The notes below the pieces were generated by a model. It did no database searches. It had not been told where the DNA came from and was given only the letters and a program-made list of their open reading frames with translations. Both the position numbers and the translations under genes were made by a program. Of a stretch of DNA of 52,737 nucleotides, positions 24,901-36,900 are shown piece by piece. Source of the stretch: Branchiostoma floridae (taxonomy: Eukaryota > Chordata > Leptocardii > Amphioxiformes > Branchiostomatidae); the NCBI RefSeq assembly GCF_000003815.2, contig NC_049997.1:15121141-15173877 (forward strand), read 5' to 3'. The stretch's first letter is position 1. The number at the start of each line of letters is the position of its first letter.

Positions 24901-27900
24901 TCAGCCCACTACTCCGACCAATAGTGAAGGCTTTTATAGGACTCGCAGTTCGGGGAGGGTCGTCTCTTTTCATTTGGCGTACCGTGTCTCGGTAGTACAA
25001 GTACTCGTTTGCGACACTGTGAGACGAGAGCCTTCGATATCTTCCCAACGACCCTTGGTACTCTACAGTGCATGGTAATGCTCAATTATTCAACCACTTA
25101 GTTGTATGTACATGAAGTTAACTTGTCAACGTGTTTGGGTAAATGATTTTAATGTTAGGAAGTGTCATTTGAGCAGCAAAGCCATGCTACCAACTTAGAG
25201 CTAAAGTATCTACCTGATCTTACTGTTAGGCAATCTATACACGATCACAAATTTGCTTGCCATTATTAAGTTAATACATTCATTGTCATGTGCATGCAAT
25301 GACATATCACCATCTAAATTGGTACAACATAATCCAACAAAGTCTGCAAAATAGCAAGCATAAAAGTGATATAGTATCTATGGTATAGGCAAAGTAAGCA
25401 CCGTGTTATTGCATTTTTTTTATGCCTTGATGTCGTTTTACGACTTGTAAGGTGCAACTTAATCCTCCTTGCCATTTTCTGACACCCCATTTCTATATCC
25501 ATTATGATTACCAGTAGAAGTCCAATAGCTAAAACCGCCCTTCCGCTATGCAGCAATCGCTGAGCAACCTTTCAGCAACCAAGATTGGATTTGTATGCCC
25601 ATAATTTTATAATTCGAATATAACAAAATGACAACAAAACATGTAAAGAATGAAATGATTGATTCCTTTATGATTTACAAAATTCACTGAAGACTTGTTT
25701 GCAAATGTTTCCAAAAATAATTTGACAGGTTGGTAAGATATAAGATACAGAAGATTTCTTTTACACAACAATTTACTACTCACTTTGCTTACGTTCACGT
25801 TTTAAGTGCCACCTACATTGTACATTGGCTATAAATGACAGTCAGAAGCTCTGAAGAAGGTGTCTGATAGACACTATAACCACGGTTCTATCCAGCATTA
25901 GCATATCCCCCGTCCCCCCTAGCAAAGTCGCGCCTTCAACAGATTTCCATTCAAAATCCAGGGGACGGAAAAAAATTCAGGCTGGCTAGAACATTGCCCG
26001 AAACGTAAGTATTAACTGGTTGTGTAAAAGAATTCTCTATATCTTGTCAAATGTTCACTCAGCGACTGCAGCTGCTATTGGAAAGGCGGAACTGCTGATT
26101 GCATTAGCTACAGAGTTGATGGCATGGCCAGTGCTGCTGTTGTGAGTTGTTGTTGTTATTAAGATTTAGTGTTTAAATCTTACCTGCTCTCCTTTTGACT
26201 TTCCTCACTGTAGTAGTAGTAGCAGCAGTGGGACAAAGAAAACAGCATGTCAGAGTTAGGGTGGGAGCGGATAGTTAGCACGAGTTCTGGGACAAGCTTG
26301 TTACGTCTAGCTAGTTACGTCAGCCATGTTCCTAGCCTGGGATCCAACCTAGTCTAGCTCCAGTCAGTTCCTCTGATCGCAACTTAATCACCAGAATAGT
26401 CTGGCGCCCATTTCTATTCAAGCGTTTGGCCATTAAATATCATTTCGGGTATTACACATCTCTCAGAAGTGGTGTAACTAAGATTGAACTTTGGAATACC
26501 TGTATCATTTGACAATGCTGTCACAGTGGGCAGTGAGCCTTGGAGCCAATCAGATCTCTTCCTCATACACACAATGTATTTCAGGTGAAGATTCAAAATG
26601 TCTAACGAAAACCTATCAACTATAGCCTGGTCACCATTCTCCTCTGCTTGGTTTAGCGGTGTTTTACCAAGTCCACTGTGCAAAACATATGCCTGTTTAA
26701 ACCAACCTAGTAAAAATTCTGAGGTCTGCACTAATAAAGTAATAAGCAGTAGCCTGGTATCCAGCTGTAGTATAGCTGCCGAGTCTCTTCTGAGAGGACA
26801 GAAGAGACTAGGGAGCTATAATACGGCTGGATACCAGGCTAATGAGATGGGCAGGCAGTCCCAGCACTGTAGAGAGATAAGCAAGCTCCCAATGGTTACA
26901 AGGTCATCAGATTTAGCCTGAGTACCATCCTCCGATGTGACCGCTGGCTCACTACTTTAGCTTGCTAATCCATGGTTAGCAAGCGAAAGTAGTGAGCCAG
27001 CGGTCACTTTGGAGGATGGTACTCAGGCTACATCAGATATATAACACGTACCAGACTGTTCTATGGACACGCAATCAGAAGAGCGAACTGGAGTAAGAAT
27101 CATTTGGATACCAGGGTACTGTGTTCATGTCTTACATGCGTCAGACCTCCATTATGAAGTCCAAATCCTACCTGATGATGATTTCAAATAGATGACAGTT
27201 CATAATTTCAGAATAATTTGATGAAAGGACCCTCAGAGACAAGACTTTTCAGCCTCCATGTACCAAATATAATGTTCAGCTTATGATACTGAACTTCATT
27301 TTCAACTTTAGGCAATGAAGCTTCACACTTTGTAAGAACATGGTTGACTTACAGTTGGGGTGTAGCATAAATTTCACAGAGACTGTTACTATGAGTATAA
27401 AATAGATTTGTTCTTATTTTGAGATGTATGGAAATTGTCCTGAATTCCTTTATCTAAAAACAAAGATTCACAATTAGGTGATTAGTGATTGGTTAAACAG
27501 TCAGTAGAATTTCATGCTTGGGATAATTAGGTTAGATTGTGTACTTGGGTGGTGGGATCAGAATGGAAAGGGAAAAGAAAGGGTCATGCAATCATGCCTG
27601 TTGTGTGGTGTTTTAAACTTAAAGACCTAGTACAAGTAAAGATTTTGTACAAGTACCAGAGATATTTATGGAAAATTAAGCAACTATGAGAATATCTACC
27701 CGTGTACCTTGTTGCCATGCATGCAAATTATCGATATGTTCCGACCCAACAAGAGGTGATCTAAGAAAGCAGTTTTAAACAGAGAGATGTGACCCAATAC
27801 CAAAGACTGAATGTGCAAGTTATCAAGTACCCCTAGATAGATTCATAAATATGTAAGAGACTGTAATAGAAAGAGTACAGAGAAGTGGTTTCAACGTAAT

Positions 27901-30900
27901 TAAGATTGTATAAAAACAATCAGTGTAGAATCACATGTGATAAATCATCAGAAAAATAAATGTATAAACATATTCAGCATTGCATACATATAAATAAAAA
28001 ATTAATACCATATCACATATTGTATACAACCTAAAGTATGCCTCTTCAGGCCTTTCGATAGATCAGTGTACAAACTACATCTTACATTGTAGTACAGGTT
28101 ATTACTGATGTGAAAAACCCAATCTGTTTTTTGAATTGAAGAGGACATTTTGTTTTGTGACATGCTGCTGTTCTATGCTGGAGCTTTGCCCAGCTGCGCC
28201 TTAAATGCTTAAGGGAGGGCTTCAGGGATGTTGCGTGGGAGAGACTCATTCATCATGTACTTTGATCTTCAAGAGTAGGCCTTCGCAAAAAGAACCTCAA
28301 ACGTGGTCCAAAAGTACGGAGTCTGACACCTGTTTCTTTCAGGTTTGTGGCATGATGTCAAGGGCCTTTCTTTTCTAAAGTCTATTTTTTTCATAATCTT
28401 ACTGCTACTGTAAGATCAACAGTAACAATTATATCATAAAATGCAGAATTTTCCAACCAAAATGTCTATAATGCACCTGAGCTTATGGTTTTCTTGTTGT
28501 CTCAGAGTCTGCTATCTACAAAAATCACAGATTCTACCAGTTAAAGATCCTGGTTTAGAGTCTCTGCTTACAGAGACTCCAAACAGGATACTAGGGATGT
28601 GCAATGGTCTTCCTTTTAAGTGACATTTAGTTAAAAAGTCCTGATTGTCTGTTAAGGGGATTTGGCCAGATTGTGATCTCTACCCTGATACATGTATGTT
28701 TCACATTTTGAATTGATTTCTTCAATGTCACAGGTATAATATGAGATGTACGAACTTGAGACCTAGGAGTGGTCCCAGTACTCTACCCTGTGGAACTGAC
28801 CTGTGGTGGGTTTGTTGGACAGTTCCTCCACACAGTCCGAAGGAAACCAGCCTTCATTTGATCCGACACGTCCTTCCCAGAAGCCTTGCTCACCGATGCC
28901 CAGTACTAGAGGGAAATGAACAACAACAACAAAGGAATAAGTCATGAGATATAATAGCTGCAAAGCATTGCACAGCTTGTACATGTAAGATTTCTGGTTA
29001 TTCAGATACAGGTGTAAAATATGCTAGGATTCTCATCAGTATTGTACATGTCTTTATTGCCAAACCATAGCAACAAAGAACTATAGTGGGTACACTCTTC
29101 CTGGAAATTTTGGAATTTCTAATCTCCCTTCAGTTATTGGCTACGAATTTTCACGTTTCACGGAAATACTTTTTGTGGTTTTACATTGAAGCTTTCGTGG
29201 TAGCCACAAACTCATTGCACTGCCACATGCATGTGTAATATGTGCTTTCTACATGTATGGTTGTTTCTACGGCAAAACTTGAAGCACTGCAAATGCCTCC
29301 CTGCAAACATGTGAACATACAGTAGCCCAATTTTATAAAACTAGTTATTCCCCACAAACCAATGCTCTCATCTACCTTATCTTTTATCAACAATTGACCT
29401 GATAGGAAAATAGGGTGTCTGAATGAGATATGGATCAGGTAAAACCTACAGATGTGCCCCATATGAACCCACCAACAACCTGTGGTGGGCTGTGTGGTCT
29501 GAATTAACCTCCATCACAGAGGTGACATCTAAACCTAGTCTCACATTCTAGAACTGGGACCGCCTGTCAGTCAACTGCTCACAAACAACATATCAAAACA
29601 AGAGTTCAAAGATCTCATACCCCTGAAAAATATATAGAGTTACCTACAATGTACATTGTATAGGGGAGATTCAGCTTGTTTGACCCAAAACATCACCCAG
29701 TCCAGAACATCTGCATCAAATATTATCGTATCTCAGGTATGACATAAATGAGTACTGTAACAGTGGTGTTCAAGTACTGCCTATCGTCCTTGCCCAAGGG
29801 CACTAGTGCTTTTGTGGCGACAGCGATAGCAGTCGTGATTTGTGATCCGGCTGCCCGGGTTCGGCGCGGGTTCGAATCCCGGGAGTCGGGATGTTGTTTC
29901 TTTCTGTTCTACACGCCCCTCTGGTTGTTTCAGTACCTAGCTTTGGCTAGAGCCATCCCTAGGATAGGACGATATATGGAGGTTTGGTGTCTGGGGAGAG
30001 TCATACCCCAGGTACGTAAATGAACCCGCCGCACTTATCGAAAGAGTAGGGGACCTTCCCGGTGTGAGTTGATCAAACCATTCCTGCTAAATGGGATAGG
30101 TAATTTCCCGAGCAGCCTCGTAATCCCTGCTTCGCCTATTGAGTCAGTTAGTCGAACTTGCTGAAGCTCGATGTTTCTGACTTAGGGAGAAGAGATGCTG
30201 CCACAGTGAGCGTAGTTCAGTACCAAGAAGTGGTCAATGGACTTGCACTGAGCAAACTCGTTAAAAAAAAAGATTTGCACTCCCTACCTGTGACTTTGTC
30301 ACCCTTTGCCAGCGCCAACTCTCCCACCTCACGAGGAACGTATTTCTTCACGGCCACAAACTGTCGCCCTGGCAGGGCTGTGTACATCCTCTTCTTCACG
30401 TTCTCTAGATCCTCTCTGTAGATACAACATGAAAAAAGTACTTCAATATGGAAAGGGCCAATATAGTACTATAAATCTTAAAACATTTGTGGCAGTTTTA
30501 AGTAATGATCTATCGTAAATCCATGACACCAGGAGCATACATTTTCCATGTACATAATGTATTACTGTACTTCAGAATTGTTTCGAATACTGCAAAAACC
30601 TAATTGTTTCACCTTCTACATGTACTGCAAAAACTAAGCCTGCAATAAAATAAATAAATTTACAGTATACTTTTCCACAGTTCTGTACTTCAGAAAACAT
30701 GCAACATGTCCTCTTGAGCACATGTGCCTATATCGTACTCGGGTGTCAAAACATGTGCATGCTTCAAAAGGCACTTTCTGCATCATCAAACCATTAAATT
30801 TAGCATAAATATTGGTGCTAAAAGTGCTTCAGAATTAGTATCCTAGGATCCAAGAGTACAAAGTAATAGCTTTGATTACAAAGTGCTATTAAACTAAAGG

Positions 30901-33900
30901 TTATGTACCAGTCTAATGAAAATGCTAAAAAAAAACTTAGGTAGATGAATTCTTATAATTTGCTTCAAGTCAAATAAACTTTTTTCTTATGAGATGCTTC
31001 ACGAAATACAATTTGTCCAATGAAAATAACAGATTCATAGAGGCTGCCACAAGATCACAAAAATAACAACATTATCAATTTTGGGTTAAGAGCAATAAAT
31101 TTCAGTAACCTGTTCAGAGTTGCACTTCTGTTTGTGACGGGGCTCCCTGGTGTCGGGGTAGACGGCTGCGAATTCGCCGGCGACGAATTAGTGGATGAAA
31201 CAGACATGGCAGGAGTACCATTCGAGTGATGGTGTTGGGAATGTGGTGCCATGTTCAGTGAGGACTGTAAGGACAGGGTGCCCAGGCTCTGTAGGCTGGT
31301 CATGGAGGGGGAGGGGGAGAGGGAGCGGAGGTTTGAGAGGTCCAGGGTCCCGCAACTTCTCGTGCGATGCAGGATTCCCAGGTGCTTGGACAACGCTACG
31401 GACGCCCGCCGCCGGTTGTTGTACTTTGGAGCCTCCCTGAATTGTACTAGATGCACAAAAAACAAAAGGTGATGTCAAATATAGAATCATGACAGCTTTC
31501 TCTTCTTCCAAAAATAGTTTCATCAGGTTGTAAGATCATAGGATATAGGAGTTTTCTTTTACACAACCAGATGATCTTACCATAGCTGACACTTCAATGC
31601 CTGTCCACCTACATTGGCTACATATAGCAGTAAGAAGCAGAACTTAAGTAGAACCTCTGACAAAGATGTCTGACATATCAAAACATCAACTAAGGTGAGA
31701 TTGACTAGTTGTGTAAAAGAAAACCCTATATCCTAGCTTTCTCTTCTTATGGTGAATTCAGAGTTTGGTTAGGTTGCTGTAAAACAAGGTTAGGTTTTGC
31801 CCTGTAAATGTGAATGATAGAATGTTAGCATTATGAAGGATTGTGATGGTGGTTTATTAATCATTGGCACTCCAACTTTCTTGGTAACCGGTGTAGTAAG
31901 TTGATGCTATATGATTGTCAATGTGATGGGACTCATGTGTATTAGTATGAGTTATGTATTGGTCAGGCACCAAAATGTCCCCTTTTGAAATTTGACACAG
32001 GTCTTTTTTCCCTCCTACCTTCTACAGGGGATGTTGGCAGCAAATCTGAGGGGAAGGGAAGGAAAGGGTAGAACTGAGATGGACCAGTGGAACAAATCAC
32101 AAATCACAATGGCCTTTAACAGTCAATCTTATGAAGTATTCCATATCACACTGGCTGTAGATGATTGAGTTTTGCCATTCCTAAAAACAACTGGAGAAGT
32201 CCATCATGACTTTGCATATCTTCAGCTGATGGTACTTTGATAAAGAATTTTTAAATCTGAAAACTGCTGCAAAGAAAGACATGTGTGCAGCAGCGCCACC
32301 ATTTGGCTAGAAGTAGAACTGCAGCAACTAATAATTCAACCAAATGTCAGATTTGTACTTGGTTCTTTCTGTGTAGAGGCAGGGAATGGAATCAAATTCA
32401 GAAATAGAAACCTAATGTTTATCACTTCATTGAACACATGTTCATGCATGTAAGGCATATTTTTGGTTAAATAAGAAGACAATGAGGGCAGAGCGCACAA
32501 AGTTTTTGGGGCAAATTAATGGGCACATAGATGGCAAGGTTATAGTTGTTTCAGTTTTAGAACATTCTAGCTACATGCAAGCCATAGCAAAACATGTAAT
32601 ATGATTAAAATATGATGATAGCTTAGATTTTTTCAACACACGAAAAAGGGCAAACTCTAAGGCCATGGTAAAACTTTCAAGATCAATCTTAACTTAATGA
32701 GGTATCAGAGATGTCTTAACATACTCACCAACATCCTGACATTCATGCTTTTTGATGATTTCTCCAAGGTCAAAGTTACCTGCTACTGCAGCAACCTATA
32801 AAACAAAACAAAAAATATTATCAAAGCATTTCGTTAACGCTGGTGTAGAGTTCTTTTGCAGTCAACGCCTTTAACAAACTAAAAAATACAATTTATGTGG
32901 GTTTCATACACAGAGCAAGGAATCTTCGTATCACCTGGAATGGTGTTTGGTTGGAGTAGTTCTTTATGTCTCTTCTGGCCCCTCGAAACAACAGGACTCG
33001 GGTACAAGGTTCCTGTGAAAAAAAGATTTCATAGATTCAACTTCAGATTCAAAATACACAAGATGAATACCATACTAGCAACAAAAATATGTATCTATTC
33101 TATGAACGCCAGGGGTCATTATGTAGCGAAGCAACACAACATGTGTATGTTTATACTGTCATATGCAGTTTTATGCCATCAAATGGCAAAAGATGGGAAA
33201 TCTGCAATGCACTATACAACTGCCAGGTGGCACTGTTAAATTGTAGCACAAAAAAACCTATGCAATACATCCTGAAGTTATCAAACAGCTGTACCAAATA
33301 CACAACAAACTGACAAATTGAATAATAGTTCTGATATCTGTTTGGCAATGATAATTTAAGTTTTGGCTAGCACATTAAAAAAAAAATATTTTCATAATAT
33401 CCAAAAGCTAAAGAGAGTAAGTGGTGCAGCTTTTGCAGTTTGGGGAATTGTTGTACCTGGTTGTACAGTGCACAGACGTGTAGCGGCGTGTTTCCGGAGG
33501 CGTTCTGTGCGGTGTGGTCAGCTCCGTAGAACAGCAGGTGTTCCAGGTGCTGCACATGGCCATGACGACAGGCCTGGGGGAAGGACCAAAACAAACTGGC
33601 TTAGTAAACATGTAAACAGAATTCATAAACAGTTACTGTAAATGCAGAAATGTTCGCGGTGGTTTAATGTTCGCGGTTTTTGCGGTGGCCACTTCACCGC
33701 AAATTTAAAACCACCGCGAACATTTTTCCACGGCAGTAAAAGACTACAGTGCATGGTACCACGGCGAACTTAAAACCACCGCGAAAAGTCCTTTTTCCTG
33801 CTACCTCAAAATCAAATCCCTGCAAACTTAAATGCATTTACAGTAAATCACGTTCCCAATACCTCCAGTCATTTCTGTTTATCAATAATAAGTCATACCA

Positions 33901-36900
33901 GGGCCATCAGCATCATCATCATATCGTTCTGCACTAGTAATGCAGCCAGGCCACCGCCTTTTCATGATAGCTTTCAATATGGGTATTGAAGAATAGCCTG
34001 TAGTTTACAGTATCGCGTACGCTTCTACTTGTATCAAATGGGCTTCAATAGAATGATTCCAATGGGCTTTCCATATGCCAAGTGGTGTCAAACATTGGAA
34101 ACCAGATTCATTAGAACTTCTTTGTTTGAGGACACCAAATGTTCATTTAGCTTTCTGGCCCATTTTGCATTCAAGTTTTGTGTTCTTTCTTGTTGGATTG
34201 AACATAAACAGAATACAACACAGCAGGGCTCTAGCCAGCGTCCGTTTTTCCGTCAATTGACGGAAATTTGCTGCGTCTGACGGAAAAATTTTAAAACCAA
34301 TCCGTCAACCTTGACAGACAAAAATCCTTGGTGGAAGCTACAGGCGGCTTGGGGACGCCGTCCACGGCCGTAAAAACCACACACTGTTTGTTTTGCTATT
34401 GTTATGATTGTTGATAATGTGTGTCTGCGCTCTTTTGCATACGATATTCTCATTAAACACCCATTTTTCAAGATCTCAGTTCAGTCTCTCTAACTCCTGG
34501 AATAGTGTTTTCGCGGTTTTCGCGACAATGGGAATTGGCTGACGGAAAAAAATTTCGAGCTGGCTAGAGCCCTGCAACACAGTCATGTATTCTGCATCAC
34601 TCTTACAAATCATAATTGTATGTTTTCAGTCAACAAGGAGACAAATCACACACTGCCAAGTAACAGGATCTGTACATGATGTTGTTTCAAAACTTCACAG
34701 ATGGTCTGTAGATTCTGAACGTCATTATACAGATAATCGGAAAAAGGTATAAATATTGAAGATTTTCCCAGAAATGTTTTGGTAAGACTTCACAACAGAC
34801 TACCAAATGGAAGCTAAAAAAAGTACACACTAGATTACACAACAAAGATTTTCTGGGTACATCTGGTATTTTCTAAGAAATAATTTTCTTTTTATAAATC
34901 ATGCAGAAAAACAGAAAAGGGTATTAATATTGAGATTTTCCCAGAAATGTTGTGGTTAGATTTCACTACGAACACGAGGTTACACTACAAAAATTTCCTG
35001 GGTACATCTAGTATTTTCTAAGAAACTCTGCCCTAATCATAAGACAACCTTGCTACCTTTGGTTATGATAACTATGGTTGCCATATTTCAAACCTGACAT
35101 TTGAAATTGTAACATGATGACATACCTGATGCATAGGTTGCCAGCCCTGCTCATCTGCCACGTGGGGGTCGGCATGGTTATGTAACAAGATCTCACAGCA
35201 CGTTGGGTTCCCCCCCATCATGCAGCAATGGTACAGGCTGGTCAGGTTGCGGGCGTCCTTGTAGTCAGGTGATGACCCGAGCTCCAATAAGGACTGGACA
35301 GAGAAAGTCAGTATGGATGAGAAACCTTATTGTGTTTTTATTAAGAAACAAATATGGTGCTAAGAAATTCACAGAAGGTTAATGCTGTCAAAAGTATTCT
35401 AACAAGTGTAAGAGGGGGTAGAAACAGTCTCCTGGCTCCGGGGATTCAAACTCGCACCAAACTCGGGCTGCCAGATCACAAACCAAATGCGCTATACTGT
35501 CACACCAAAAGGGACAGTCCCATTTGGCATGGTCAGTTTGGCGGCGCTTGAAACCCATTGTTTGTGGTTTAGCAGCATACATGTAGCTCCAGAAGCTATG
35601 GATGGATTGTCATAAAACTTGGTATGTGGTCTTATCCTATAAAAGAAATGATTCTATTTCAGGCCCCTGGTGACTTTCCTTGGTACTGCAGCAGATTTTT
35701 GCTAAGTTAAATGTTTTTTCTATCCCGTGGATAAAGCTAAGGTCTCAACTCTTAGGTGGTAGATAGGTCTTGTTTTTGATACGCTATTTTCGCATGTAAT
35801 TTGATCAGCGATCTGTCAAATCTCCAATCGCTTAGCAGCCATAGTCTCTAGTGGAAAAGGGATATAAAGAAATATTCTTAAAATGTTGCAAACTGCGTAA
35901 TCTTCAGAAGTATCAGTATGAAATCCCTGATGTGTCTGACCTTGAGAGCCTTGTAGTTGCCCTTGCGAGCGGCCCTGTGGAGAGGCGTCATGCCGTCCTT
36001 TGCCCTGAAGTCCTTGTGCGCTCCGCCCTCCACCAAGGTCACGATCATGTCTGTACTCCCCTCCAACATGGCTGCTGTCGTCAGCGGAGTTTCTGAGAAC
36101 GGTAGGGAAGATTTTATACTGTAAATCCATTCATTTTCGCAGGGGACTTCATTTCCTGAGTAGAAGACATAGAGGAAAAAGACGTTTTCACAATGTTTTA
36201 AGTTTGAGTTTGAAACAATCTAATATCTATCAAATGTGATAGAAAAAACAGATACACAAAATATTTCATTTGGATGAATTTTGATATCAAAAGTGAGCTC
36301 CGCTTACAAAGGTCACTAACCCGCTAACAAGACCGGACTTCAGGCTAAAGAAAGTAATGAATGAAAATTTTTGCTCATTAGATATGCATCTGTTATCAAT
36401 TCACACTGTAGCCATTTGCTTGTATTTCAAGTTATCAACAAAGTTGTAAATTTCAAAGCAAGCAAGTGAATGTCATTTATCCTCATGGTACTTAAATCTA
36501 GCAGCACAGGAAAAATCAGAAAGTTGCAGAAGTATCTTTGAGTTCTTGGCTGAAACAACAGTAGTAACAAAATGGCTGACATGACAAGTTTGCCGAGTGA
36601 TGAGTTAAAAACACTGAATAAAATTCAAACTCTACTGTAACAGTATCATGTTAACCCTGTATCCCTACAAAACTTACCACCCTTCTCGGGCTCGTGAAAA
36701 TTGGGGTCCAGCCCTTTCTTCAGCAGGCGGAAGACTTTGTCCAGTGCTCGCGATCGGACGTGTTCCAGAAAGCGGCGCAGGTTGGCCCGCGTGTGCAGCC
36801 TCTGCAGACCCTTCTCGTCAATGTCGATGGCCATGTACACCCGCCGCTTGTACTTGAACTAGAGAGTAGGGAGAATTGAGTAACAGAATTCTTCCGACTA

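Noticed and set aside
29830-29905. A tRNA gene
   Set aside because: Box B is good, but the cloverleaf cannot be closed and the rest of the SINE follows; the same head recurs at 4.6 and 35.5 kb.
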